30,088 nt of DNA from positions 1-30,088 of the forward strand of contig LSSN01005838.1 of the NCBI GenBank assembly GCA_001970855.1, written 5' to 3'. Under the pieces are notes generated by a model. The model saw nothing but the letters and a program-made list of their open reading frames with translations, ran no database searches and was not told the origin of the DNA. Source of the DNA: Smittium culicis. Taxonomy: Eukaryota; Kickxellomycota; Harpellomycetes; Harpellales; Legeriomycetaceae. The stretch's first letter is position 1, and every line of letters begins with the position of its first letter. Shown piece by piece: positions 1-12,005 of this stretch. A program made the position numbers and the translations under genes.

Positions 1-995
1 AAATTTAGTGATAATTCATTTTCATCATTATTTGTAAACCAGGCCCAAAATTCTTCCTATTGCTGTTTTTTTCTGTTACTAAATTATCTACCAGCGGTAT
101 TATATAATTTTTCATACTTTTTACTTTTTCGAGTTTAGTTCTTTATATACAACAAATGAATTTATCGATCATATATTAATAAAGTAGTAAATAACAATTC
201 CACAACTTATAACATTTTCTATTAAGCTCATATATTACATTTAGTTTGTAAATTATACCTAACATTTCCTTATTAAAATTATAATAGCGTATAATTTCAG
301 GCTCAAAGAATTCTTCAAATAATATAATTTTAGGCATGCGCGGTATATGTGAAATCAAAGGCTATTAATAATTCTAAATCATATGATTAGGATTACAATG
401 CATCTATTTAATCACAGATATCATTTTAGTTCAAAATCATTCCGACTCTCACTTTTTAATGCGAATATTTTTATAAAGTCAAAAAATCGCATTCTATTTG
501 GTCTAATCTTTCTGTAAGCGAAATGGTCAATTTTTTTTTAGATTTTCCAAAAGCGCAATTGAAGTAAAAGAATTAAACATAAATATTACATTTTTAATTT
601 TTAATTTTAATTTTTCTACTTGGCGTTTTTCAACTCAAAACACTAATTTTTTTAGATTCAATATTTTTTATTTTCCATATTAAGTGTCAAAATAATAAAA
701 ATAAAAAAGGTTTTCTGCCAAAATTCATAAATTAAACATCATTTTTAATATTTTTATTAGGTACACAATGTTTAAAACCTGTTATAACTTTGAATAGAAT
801 TTCTATTCGTCGATTGCAACATTTTGGTTTGGCAAATGATTTTTTAAAAAAGATTTTTTCATAGTTTCGAGAAAACTACTTTATTTATACAATTTTTAGT
901 CTTAGCAATCGTTAACCCAATATTCATTTTGACAATTAAAGCTGATGTTATTTAAAGATCTGAATGGTTTCAGAGTCAGCCCTATTAATAAATAT

Positions 996-1016
996 TTATT
1001 ATTATTATTATTATTA
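996..1016. repeat. (ATT)n microsatellite
   Basis: An uninterrupted run of ATT trinucleotides seen directly in non-coding sequence. It is a simple repeat with no apparent function and may vary in length between strains. Confidence 0.85.
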
Positions 1017-1374
1017 GCCAATTGAGATGACTAAAATTAGTTTGTATTTGGGCGACAAAGGACCTTAAAAGCGGCATGCGAAATTTGATTTATATTTTAA
1101 AATTAAGTTGAAGATAATAAAAAATTTTGGTTATCAAGTTTATATACACATTTTATATTGACTTTTGTGATAGTTTTGCTGAGAAAAAATTTCATTTAGA
1201 ATGTCTTTTTCATGACATTCAATTGCTGAGTGCTGAGATGCAAAGCCCAAATATCTTTCAGTCTTTTTTTTTTTGCTTTAACTCTCCAAGCCCTGGAGTG
1301 CATTAAATATGCATTTGATAATTCAAATTCATGCTTTATGCATTTGAAAATTGAAAAATTCAGGGCTTCGAGGT

Positions 1375-1569
1375 TTAATCCTTTCCCGGGCTGAAGACTA
1401 TTTTTGATCCACCAGATATAGCCAACAACACTCAAATAAAATACTTCAATTCCGAGGCTTAAAGAAATATTGGTATATTGTAATTTAACAGCAAATAATA
1501 ATCTTGCATATAAATCATAAACGTGCCAATTAATTTTTTTTTTAAGGTTGTTGGACGGGAAAGGGTTAA
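1375..1569 (+). mobile_element. Family A MITE, copy A1 (piggyBac-like termini)
   Basis: A 195-bp block bounded by TTAA on both sides (1375-1378 and 1566-1569). The left terminus after TTAA reads TCCTTTCCCGGGC and the right terminus, read inward on the other strand, CCCTTTCCCGTCC, so the ends form an inverted repeat. Two related blocks occur: one inverted at 11808-12005 and one direct at 13440-13618, sharing internal stretches such as CCACCAGATATAGCC. There is no coding capacity, so it is a miniature non-autonomous element. TTAA target sites and CCC...GGG ends are known for the piggyBac superfamily; assignment to that superfamily is inference. No transposase is present in the window. Confidence 0.75.
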
Positions 1570-1741
1570 TTTAATCATTTTTATTGAGAAATTTAGAAGG
1601 CTATTTGTAACGGTTTATAAATCTAATAAAAAACATTAGATCCGGCGAATAAAATATAAGTTGTAAAAAAGATAATTGATTTTGGTATACCACTTTTGAT
1701 CTTTTGAACAGGTAAGTACATTTTATAAAAAGTATATTTTT

Positions 1742-1766
1742 GATCTACCGATCGGGAAAGGGTTAG
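1742..1766 (-). repeat. Detached family A terminus (copy A4)
   Basis: The sequence ending CGGGAAAGGGTTAG, preceded by GATCTACCGAT, matches the right-hand end of copy A2 (GTCTACCGTC then CGGGAAAGGGTTAA). No matching left terminus lies within the expected 200 bp, although A1 ends at 1569. It is either a solo end left by deletion or the end of a diverged relative. The orientation given is that of copy A2, relative to A1. Confidence 0.5.
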
Positions 1767-2156
1767 CTAAACTATATGAAGCTATCTAATTCTAAAAAAA
1801 TTCCTAATTCGCCTTTATTTTATTTTTTTTCTATTGCGCCATGATGAATTCCCTATTATTAATTTATTACTGATAAATTATTCTCGAAAAGGTTTTCTTA
1901 AAATTTCATTTAATTCTCTAGAACAATCAATATGTTTACAATACTAATAACAAGAAAAATAAATAAAAAACAAAATAGATTTTATAAACACTTCTTTAAA
2001 GGTAATACTAACTTACCCTCATATACTACCTCACAAAAAAATACTCAATAAGCGATATTATTAACTGAAATCAATTAAAGCTCGAAAGAATCCAGAACTT
2101 CCCTTTTTCAAACAATTCATCTGTATTATTCTAGTTCATTACTGTAATTATTTATA

Positions 2157-3751
2157 ATGTCTTCCTCAAATGGATTCAAAATATATTTAGCTGTCGGTAT
2201 GCTCATTACCGGAACTCTAAATACAATCTTGACAAAAATGCAAAATAATGTTTGCGTAGAAAACTGCGATGATCCAAATCCAAAAAATCACATACTATAC
2301 AGTCAGCCAGTTTGGCAAACTCTTAATATGTTTATTGGTGAGGTATTATGCTTGGTTTTTTTCTTTGTGGCTAAACTTTATACCCATTTTACATCCAAAT
2401 TAAATAGAGATGAATATCGAAAAATTGTCGATAGTACTCCCAATGTTAATAACGCTGAAACACCAAACCGCAACTCTTTAAATTCGGGCGACCCTAATTC
2501 ACAATCTGCAGAACTAACTGACGATCAAATCGAACAGCAAATCCAAAATTTGAAAGCTGAAAAGCCCGAATTGAGCGGAGTTAATAATATTCTTTTATCA
2601 ATCCCTGCTATGTGTGATGTTATCACGACTACTGTAAGTCTTCAGATACTATACTATTTTATTATTTCCAAAAATCCTTTTTTTCCTATCTAGCCTTATA
2701 TCCCTTGCATTAATTTTTTTTTACCTAATAGTTGTTGAACGTTGGCTTATTGTTTACTACTGCATCAGTATTCCAAATGCTTAGAGGATTAGTTGTTATT
2801 TTCGTTGGTCTATTCTCAGTTAAATTCCTCGGCCATAGTTTAACCAGGGACCAATGGGTTTCTTTAGTTATGATTGTCACTGGTGCATTGATTGTTGGAA
2901 CAAGTTCAATATTAAATAGTAAAGACAGTAGCGAAACTTCTACAATCGGTCACATCGCAAATATCACTCTTGGTAATCAAGTGGATCGAGCTCAAAATAT
3001 ATTTGGGATAATAGCCATTATATTTGCCCAATTTTTCGGTGCATTGATGATGATATCCGAGGAAAAAATCATGCAACATCATAGCTACCAACCCCTAAAA
3101 GGTGTAGGCTTGGAAGGAACATTTGGCGCGCTAACTGTTGGTATATTGATTCCAATTCTACACTACACAGTTGGCGTCAACAACAAAGGCGGCTACTTTG
3201 ACGCTAATGCTGGGCTTTCACAGATCATGAATAATCAATCCGTTTTTAATCTTTGTATTTATACCATGTTTTCGATCTCTATGCTTAATTACTTTGGCTT
3301 ATCAATAACCAAGGTTATTAGCGCCGCTTCACGTTCAACCATCGATTCTTGCAGGTATCACTCCATTTCTATATATCTACTTGTATTCCCATCCCCCTAC
3401 GTAGTATCACCTGGAATGTGGCTTCACATTGCCCCTTTATTACCTTAAATAATACATATTTATTATAATAGAACTCTATTCATCTGGCTCACAAGTATGT
3501 ACCTTGGCTGGGAAGAATTCCACGCTCTCCAAGTTATTGGTAAATAAGTTTAATTGATACACTTAACATTAGAAAACTATTTCAAAGCATAAACGCAAAT
3601 TTCTCAATTTAATCATGATATACTTATTTAACATTTTTAATCAATTTTAATCAATTTTAATTTATTTTTTAATCTCTTTGGAATACTAGGTTTTGTTGTA
3701 TTAGTTTACGGAACTTTCATATTTAACAAGGTCATCAAAAGCCCATTCTAG
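2157..3751 (+). CDS. SLC35F6-like solute transporter (drug/metabolite transporter superfamily), 4 exons
   Basis: Predicted multi-pass membrane transporter of the SLC35F6 (C2orf18) type; animal members are placed in lysosomal or other internal membranes and their substrate is not firmly known. Exons read from the frame and GT-AG borders: 2157-2633, 2732-3354, 3472-3539 and 3690-3751 (stop TAG), joining in phase to 409 residues. Animal members are around 370 residues. Family-typical stretches seen: GTLNTILTKMQNN near the N-terminus, TTASVFQMLRG starting exon 2, SVKFLGHSLTRDQW, the SEEKIMQHHSYQPLKGVG and EGTFGALTVG pair, STIDSCRTLFIW across intron 2, and LGWEEFHALQVIGF across intron 3. The hydrophobic profile suggests eight to ten membrane spans. 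A hydrophilic Asn/Ser/Gln-rich loop of about 60 residues (about 85-145) follows the second span and explains most of the extra length. The introns are 98, 117 and 150 bp. Family assignment is strong; substrate and location are not shown by the sequence. Confidence 0.9.
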
Positions 3752-5416
3752 CCTACTTATTGCTACAATCCTTCAATTAATTATATTTTATAACATCTTT
3801 TAATTGTCATTTTTGCTTTTAAAACATAATTATCCATGCAATTTAAAACCGTTTTAAAAAATGTGACTCTAATTTAAAATTCAGTGAAAGGAATTAAATA
3901 AATTAATAGTTGTATATTAACTAGTAAAAGGGATTTAATAAGCTAGAGGGGGTGATTGAATATTTCTAAAAACTTTCCAACTTGCTTTTAATAGAAAATT
4001 TATTCATCATAAATGTCATTTGCTAATTTACGAAAAATCGGAGCCAAAAAAACATAATGTATACAATCTATTCATTAACAATATGTGCTATAAATAAAAA
4101 AGTCATACCAGAATAATTAAATTTAAATATATGTTGTATTATTTTTACCCTTGATGTGTATATTGGCTACAAATTAATTTTATATTATCACAATCACTCT
4201 CAATTAACTTAATAATTAGAAAATTTTAGAATCGAGAGTTCTATATTTTGACGCGTTTAATAATACTCTTTTCGAGATAAAATTTTTTCTAAATTGTATT
4301 TAATAAAATAAAGTAATACAGTAAATCACTTTTGATTGAAAATTGGAATGTATAAGTATAGTATAAGTTTGCCATATATCAATTAGTAAGTTGATGATTT
4401 TAAACATGATTTTTAAACATTATTCTGAAAGAGGTAAATAGTAAAAATGTAAATCATCTCTAATTTAAATTAAAGTTATTTACAGCTAATTCCTTCACCT
4501 TATTTTTAAATAATATGTTTTTAATCGCTTTTACACCACAATAAATATTAACGTAATTTTTTTAAACAGTCTTAAACTGTTTTATTATTGGCACATTATT
4601 TCGAGAAGCGGAGATTTTTCTATTAAAAAAAATTCATACCTCAATTTATTTATTTCGGGTTTAAATTCTATTAAAGAATAAAAACGAATTCATTATCAGA
4701 AATTTCGAATAGATCTGTCTAATTTATGCGCAAAATAAATCAATAGTAAAAAATAGAACGCTTTTTATGAGTGTTATGAATATAAGTGATTTAATTTATT
4801 AAATTTTATTATTGATTATTTTATCCTAAAAATAAGTTTTCATGATGTATTATTTATTCAAAATTAATTTTTTTAAAACCTTTATAATAATAAATTTTTT
4901 AAGTTTTTAGATCCTATTTATGTCAATAAATATTTTGAACTTTTAAAAAGAGTATTTATGTCGTCGATTTTATCATGGAGCGGCACTATAAATGTTTCAC
5001 TATTTAATAATTATAAGTATAAGTGTTTTATTTTTTGTTTTATTTTGGTCTTTTAAAGAGAATTTTATTTGTTAAGTGTTATTTTTTTATAAATTTTTTG
5101 ATGCTTTAATAAAAGTGTTTTTGAAGGGGTTTTTATACTTTTTTTTGTGATAATATCTTTCTTACTTTTAGTAAGGAATGGCGTTTAATAGATTAAAATA
5201 ATGATAAAGCTAAGTTTTAATAGAGTAATATGGTAAGAATAAAGTAAAGAATACCTCGGATATAAATATGGTAAATATTTAATCAAGTTGGTGTTTTTGT
5301 GTTGAAAAAAAACTCTTTGCATAATAAGGATCTTGGATTTTCTTTGTAAAAAGAGGAAAAAAAACATGAATATACTATCTCTTTCAAAGCATTACTAAAT
5401 TAATAGCATTGGCTAT

Positions 5417-5637
5417 TTGGATTTTACTACGAATTTTTTAGTGACTTGAATTAAAATCAATAAAAAATTAATGACCAATAATTAATAATTATTTCCATTT
5501 TAACAAATAAATATTTAATAAGAAAAAGAAAAATTGAAATACCTTTTCAATCTCTCGAATAATTTTTGAGATTAAAATTTATTCAGACCAATAACATTAA
5601 GCTGCAGCAAAGTTCTCTCCTCGTTCAGAATCCCCCA
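5417..5637 (+). mobile_element. Family B MITE, copy B1
   Basis: The right end, reading CGTTCAGAATCCCCC before AAAT, matches the ends of copies B2 and B4. The left end, TTTGGATTTTACTACGAA, is a diverged inverted counterpart. The internal stretch GAAATACCTTTTCAAT matches GAAATGCCTATTCAAT in B4, and ACCAATAACATT matches GCCAATAACATT. The block is about 220 bp with no coding capacity. The left boundary is the weaker one. Confidence 0.55.
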
Positions 5638-6464
5638 AATAAAAAATTCTGATATATTTTTTAATAAAAAAAGCTTTTTTTATGTAATAAATTTGTAATG
5701 TGTCTGAATATTCCCCTGCATAAAACACATTATTACCCATTTTTTTATCAACCTCATCACATTTACCACTATAACCATACCCTTCATTCTAACTATAGCC
5801 TTATAATTTAATATAAAAAGATAAAATAATCATTCTGCAAGAAACAGTTTCTGTTAAAAATCATTTCACAAATCTTGTTTAGTTTCATTATCTTCCTTTT
5901 ATATTGTATTATCTTAGTAAAATAAATTAGATCTAACTTCCAAAGTACTGATCTCGTCTGTGTCATAATAGTATTATAACTTTTCATACTATCGATCAAG
6001 TTTTTGGTTTTTAGTTGCGATTTCTCGATTCGTGTGGTTTTTTTTTTTTGATGAATTGAAAAAATATAAGCTTCAATAGTATTTAATAATTATATTTTTA
6101 AATATTTTGCGAGTTTTAATAAAAATGATGTTTTAACAATTTTATTGGGTCAAAATAAACATAAAAATAAGCATTTCAGAAAATTTTAATAAAATATATC
6201 TTTTCTCACATTATTAATACATAGTTTTTTAGACACCCTACTCCCGATATGTAGACTTTTTGTAGAATAGGGGCAAATAGTAATATATTCGCCTGTCTTA
6301 TTCTCGGTACAGAAAGCATAAATAAACCATTTCTAACATCTTTATAAACATTTAGTCTAAAATTTTTTTGGCGCATAGTCTCTTGGTGACATTGTACTAA
6401 TAGGTCATACCGTTAAATAATTATTAAGCTTAAAAAAATATAAATAATTCTTAAAACCACCAAT

Positions 6465-6749
6465 TCATATAGTATACTTATATATTATTGGGGTATAGTG
6501 GCCATATTTTATAAAGTTAAAATCAGCATAACCAGTATTTATACCTCTTTGTGCCACAAGATTAGAATTTTTTGATCTATTAATACCCATGAGATCATCT
6601 ATGGAAATAATATACAACATTGATTCAGTTTCATCGAGCCGCTTTGAAATAACGTCAAAGTGACCATCGACGAAGAATGTTTCCGTGTTTTTTTTAAAAA
6701 AAATTAAAACGAGTTTTTCCCCTGGATATGACTCCGGCAGTGCTTTCAA
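6465..6749 (-). pseudogene. Unidentified 94-codon open frame, possible gene relic
   Basis: This minus-strand frame has unusually protein-like composition for its surroundings, for example LPESYPGEKLVLIFF, FFVDGHFDVISKRLDE and TESMLYIISIDDLMG, in a region otherwise full of stops. It opens with a TTG codon rather than ATG. The frame extends upstream without a stop to about 6775, where the minus strand reads CAGTTTAG, a possible splice acceptor. I do not recognise the family. It could be the last exon of an undetected gene, a fragment of a dead gene or transposon, or chance. No partner exon with convincing coding character could be found beyond 6775. Confidence 0.25.
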
Positions 6750-7722
6750 TGCCGCGAAGAGAATTCGCTGTATCTAAACTGACTACTGGAATCACTCCAT
6801 AAGTAAATTTTTTATAACATCGCAAAATCAGGAGATTTAATTGACCTCAATAGACAGCTAAGGGTATATACAGAGTCGTGAGTGAGGTTTTCGGGAAAAT
6901 AGCTATATTATTTCTTCTTAATTTTCCTATTAGACTTGTATGCAAGGAAAAAAACCCCTAATATTTCACCGGTCCTCCACAATCTTAAAATTTTCTTTAA
7001 AATCATAAATTAGAATGTAAGAATCATTAGTTAAATTCAAATCTAAGCTGTTGAATCTTCTATTCTATTCATAAATCAAAATTTTGATATCCTTAAAATC
7101 TTAATATGTCTATATGAGTTTTATTGCGCGCTATGAGTATATCGTATGAATTGAAGTATGCTGATTAGTATAAATTTTTAGCTTTCACCCTGAAACACAC
7201 TTATTATACATATCTGCTCTTTTGGTCGGTTTTTAGAAAAATTTTTGGTTAAAAATTGTAGAAATAACTTAGTCACAATTTCAAACACGGGTTTGAATTG
7301 ATAGAAAATGCTATATATATCTATTTATCCTGGTTTAATTCATCATCAGATTTCCGAAATCTGCGCAATCTTTGCATACTGCTCTTCCAGATATAGGTGA
7401 TTTTTGAAAGTTGTAGAAATGTGTATTTACTAAATGAACTACATTTTGAACAAAATCAGATCATGATTTAGGTAGGTTTATCAGCTATTCTTCAATGGTG
7501 AGCTAATCTTCGTTTTCTTTATAGTTCGAAATTTTGAATTGTATTCTTGAAAACTCGGAATAAAAGCAGAAAAATATTACATAGTTTAATATCTGAAGCT
7601 ATATAATATAGGATGGTCTATTTATGATTCATTCCAATATACAAGCTTCATAAAAGATTATAATAATGGTCGTAATATTTACGTTTATTTTTTAGATAGC
7701 AAAAAAATTAAATTTCCAATAT

Positions 7723-7927
7723 GGGGGATTCTAAACGAAGAAAGCACTTTGTTGATATTTATAATTATTGGAGGAATTGGTAAGGCATTTCTATTTTTCT
7801 TTTAATTCTGAAAGCATTATTTGCTAAAAAAAAGTCTAGATTTTATTTACTGGATAAATATCAAATATGAAATTTCATTCACTGTAGCTCTTTAGAATAA
7901 AAGCGCTCCCTTCATAAAGAATCAGCC
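7723..7927 (-). mobile_element. Family B MITE, copy B2 (inverted)
   Basis: It begins GGGGGATTCTAAACGAAGAA, the reverse complement of the right end of B1 and B4. It ends with a stretch whose reverse complement, GATTCTTTATGAAGGGAGCG, parallels the left ends of B3 and B4. Internally the reverse complement carries GAAATGCCTTACCAATT followed by CCAATAAT, matching the core of B4. Length is about 205 bp with no coding capacity. Both ends and the core agree, so this is a well-supported family member. Confidence 0.7.
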
Positions 7928-9606
7928 ATATGACTTCGTGACCTTGATCTGAATAGAGTATATTTTGCAATTCATTTTTTGTATCCATATGATACTTTTT
8001 TCCAAAATCGATGAGCCATTTAAACGGTCTAAATTTATCTATTCTATAAAAATTATAAATACAGGATGGGTTGCGAAATCTATTTTATTGTGTTATTGTA
8101 ACTCTGTTATACACCAATAAATTTTATTTTATAATAATAGTACAAATGCTAGTATTTTATACTATATTAGTGGAAACTTGTCATCAATCTTATAAAAAAT
8201 TACGAGTGGCAGTTTAATCGTTTAATTTTTTTTTTTTTGCTTTTGTGTATGTTGGAGCAGATAATTATCATCAATGTAGTTTTATACACATAAGTAATTT
8301 ACGTAATGACGTATTTGAAGTATATATTTTGTGACCTCCAAAACTTACATTATTTTTAACTTTTTAATTGATTACTGTTTCATACATTCTTTAAAGATTT
8401 ATTTAATTTCGAATAGATTCTTAATCCATGACAAATTTTATTACTGAAAAATTAAGAATGCTTACTGTGTATTTTAATCGTTTTAATTCTATATCGATAC
8501 CCCAGTACTTTTAAAGACTATTGAAATTTAATTTTAGCAAATATGTAATATTTTTTACATTTTTGTGATTTTTTAAAGTTAATTTTATTAGCAGATTTAT
8601 TCAATTATTGAAAAAAAGGCAAAAACTGGTGCTATTATTCTGACACAATTTATTTGGCTTTCTAACTCGAATTTGAATTTCTAAGCGCCAGATGTTTTTT
8701 CTACTTGAATTTAATGATCAAACTATTTTTAATGTTTTTCACGTTTTTTTTTTTTTTTGCAAAAATAATATATCAACAGCGTTGAACCTTGTATGATAAC
8801 TATTAATATTGTGTATATTTTTGGTTTAAATATCCAAATCATGAAAATATTAAACTTAATTTTAATCCATTTAAAATTTTATATCTTTGTTAAAAAAATA
8901 GAATGAATTGTAATTTTTTTCTGGTATTTTAAATGCTATATATTTATTGATGATACGCATTAAATATTTTACGCAATTTAGTTCAATTTTATCATTTTTT
9001 TACAAGAGTTTAATTTTATAAATCTATTTGATATATTAAAGAAATCTATTTATTATGTGATTGCTTTTTTTAGAAATTTTTTTATAGCTAGTACAAATTT
9101 AAAAGTAGTTTTTTTATTATATAAATAGTTATATTCTTCGTTGTATATTTAACCGCTAATCATCGACCATATATCAATTTTTACATTTTTTTTAATGTAA
9201 CTCATTGTCTCAAAAAATTCTCTTATCGTTAAGATTCTTACTTTACTCTTAATTATAATAACGATAGAATATTATGAATAATAATCTATTCGCCACATTG
9301 ATATAGTTTCGGTAAATTATAGATTTTCTTTAATCAAAGCTTTATAATTGTGTCAATCAAAAAAAAAATCAACTGCCTATGAAGGGATACTCTTTAATAG
9401 ACAAGAGTATTAGTTGTATTATTTATTCTGGTTTTTAATATATTTTAAAGCAAACTAATTATATTATAAACTTTGTGAAAGATGGATTTTAGAAGCACAT
9501 GGTATTAAATTGTCATTTTAATAAAAATTATTCAGCTTTTCCATAGCGAAAATAACCTAATACCCTTTAGAATTTTCAAACTTTAACAATATTAAAAGTA
9601 TTTTGA

Positions 9607-9691
9607 ATTATAAAATACAAAGTTTTTTTTATAACTCTATGTGTTTAGGATTATAAAATTCAAAATCTTTTTATAACTTTATGTGTTTAGG
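9607..9691. repeat. Tandem duplication, two units of about 42-43 bp
   Basis: Two adjacent near-identical units, 9607-9649 and 9650-9691. Each begins ATTATAAAAT and ends TATGTGTTTAGG. A third unit starts (ATTATAAAG) but is cut short. The differences are a few substitutions and length variation in a T-run. It lies in non-coding sequence and is consistent with replication slippage or unequal exchange. Confidence 0.85.
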
Positions 9692-11807
9692 ATTATAAAG
9701 CGATTAAATAATATTAAATAGCAATAAATATTAAAACTGAAATAAATTAACTAAAAAAAATTTAATATAAACCAGTGTCGGCGAACTTTTTTCATTTATA
9801 ACTCATCCAAAAATTAAAATTTGTATATTTGAAAACTTTTATAGATAAAAAATTTCTGCAATACATTTATTAAATGAATCATTGATTTGTTACGTATATA
9901 CCGCATATTTTTAAAAGTATAAAAAATCAAGGATATATATAATGAGACTTTAAACATGAGTTAAAAATCACTAATATCAACATAAATTTTAAAAAAAATT
10001 AGCATAATTATTACATTTTCTTTAAAAAAGCAATCTAATAACATATTTATTAAAACTCGTAAAAATTTATATACACTATAGTTTTAAATCACAACTATAA
10101 CCTAGAAAATTCAAGAAAACAATTTTTTGATAAATGTTGTTTTGCATAACTATTAATCACAGTGAAAATCGCATTTCATATATAAGGTATGTAATTCTGA
10201 TCCAAAAGTTCTGTGAATCAAGTTTATCATATTAGATACCATATTTTATAATACCTAGAGTTTATAAAGCAAAAGATTCAATCTAATTAGAAATTTAAAA
10301 TTGATCAACTTTTAGATTAAAGCAAAAAATTGCTGTGTATTAGTTTTTAGGAATAATTTCAGTGGGCTTCAGATCGCCTCAAGCATATGGTTTACAGTCC
10401 AAAAATTTTGAAAGACTAGAACTTATTTCAAGATGTGCTATATATCTATGAAAATGCAAAACTTCCTAATAAATGCTATCATCTTAATAATATTTAAAGA
10501 GGTTCGTGAAACTTCAGTTAATGGATTAAAAATTGCTCTTTCAAAAATTTTTAAAAATACTTTCAGACTTAGCGTTTATCTTCTGGAGTCAAAGACATGA
10601 AAACTTTCGAAATGAAACTATTATAAAAAATCAATACTTTTTAGATCTTGCAGTTATTCTCTAATGTACTAGGAAAAACTATACTCTTTTATTACATTTA
10701 AAAGTTCAAAAAAAGATATCAATCATACAAAGTAGACTTCCCGGCCTTCAAAAGTTCGATACACTAGAGAAAATCCGAAATAAGATTATTTTCCTGCAAA
10801 ATAATAGTTGTATAGATATAAAATTCCTAATGTGATGACTGAATCATTTTTGATGAAAAGAAATATCAAATAGCAGGATAGAAACAGTCTGTATAATAAG
10901 ATTTATTCTATCTCGGAGAAAATGGAAAATTTGGAGATTTCTTGGTATTACAACGGCTGAATGGAAAGTTTCCAATAACATCATATTTGCATCTTGGCAA
11001 GTAAATAATATATTTAATTACTTAGATCTTGAATGATAATTTTTCGCCTCTTTATCGATGATAGAACCTAGAAGGAAAATAAAACATATATCTACTTATT
11101 CGATAATTTTATTATAGAAAAGAAGATATGGTGGTTTATCTAGCCCTGTGTCCAAACTATTATAATCTGACGCTGAAGAAGAGTAATTAAAATTCATACT
11201 AATTTATTCAAAAAAAAATATAAAATTACATTTCAAATGCAAAATGATAAATAATCGATAACGAGATCTCAAATATATTAATCAAGAATTAAATATCTCA
11301 AATTTCACTGAAATTTAGAGCGAAACATATTAAGAGCATATCTAACTTGGTTTTTTTTTTGAGATATCTCATTCTTCAAGATCCTTCATGAGATATTTAA
11401 ATATGAAACATCACATTTAGAGATTATTTCCGAGTTGAAAAACATATAATTGATTCTATTTGAATAGAATGAGTTTTTTTTTATATCGGAATTTTATTGG
11501 TACGATAACAATAAAAGAAAATATGCGGTGAAATAAACTAAAAAATAGTAAAGTTGGTGTAAGGCATAAAGGAATTAATATTCTAATACATATAAACTCT
11601 TCTGCCGGTCTACCAGCTGCATACCTAAAGGGAAATGTGATCAATCTACCAACCGAAAGGTCCACCCAGACTTTGCTTCAAGTAGGCTGGATGACTGTAG
11701 TTACAAGCAGTCATGGAATTAAGCTCGTTCAAATAAAAATTGAATTCGTTGAGATCATAATAGAAAAAATTATAAAAATAAAAAAACTCAAAGTTTATTC
11801 GATCCCC

Positions 11808-12005
11808 TTATCCCTTTCCTGTCCAACACTCTTTAAAAAAATTCAATTTTATGGTTCGATTATGGTTTAAAATTAAGTTTATTATTTGTTGTTAATTTAC
11901 ATTGTACCAGTAATTCTTATAGCCACAGAATTAAAGTATTTTAATTGAACGCTGTTGGCTATATCTGGTGGGCCAAAAATAGTCTACCGTCCGGGAAAGG
12001 GTTAA
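11808..12005 (-). mobile_element. Family A MITE, copy A2 (inverted)
   Basis: This is an inverted copy of A1 over its whole length. The left end TTATCCCTTTCCTGTCCAAC corresponds to the reverse complement of the A1 right end. The right end CGTCCGGGAAAGGGTTAA corresponds to the reverse complement of the A1 left end. Internal stretches such as GTTGGCTATATCTGGTGG match the A1 reverse complement exactly. The flanking tetranucleotide is TTAA on the right and TTAT on the left, the latter most simply a point change in an old target-site duplication. There is no coding capacity. Confidence 0.75.

Larger units (their letters stand above)
1..2156. other. AT-rich spacer upstream of the transporter gene
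   Basis: No coding region with a recognisable product is visible here. Short open frames at 176-358 and 1196-1435 on the minus strand have no recognisable motif, and the second runs into a transposable-element copy. The stretch holds an (ATT)n run near 996-1016, a family A MITE at 1375-1569 and a detached family A end at 1742-1766. The last 150 bases before the ATG at 2157 are AT-rich with poly-A patches and presumably contain the transporter promoter, but no specific element can be named. Confidence 0.6.

Noticed and set aside
5185..5999. Minus-strand frames of 60-63 codons as small genes
   Set aside because: Composition is dominated by Ile, Leu, Phe, Lys and Tyr as expected from AT-rich non-coding DNA, and the second opens with no supporting context.
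10350..11050. Possible decayed LINE or reverse transcriptase remains
   Set aside because: Translation in the plus frames gave only short stop-ridden pieces without any reverse-transcriptase motif.
11456..11870. Overlapping open frames on both strands (69 and 77 codons)
   Set aside because: They have no recognisable motif, and the plus-strand frame runs into MITE copy A2.
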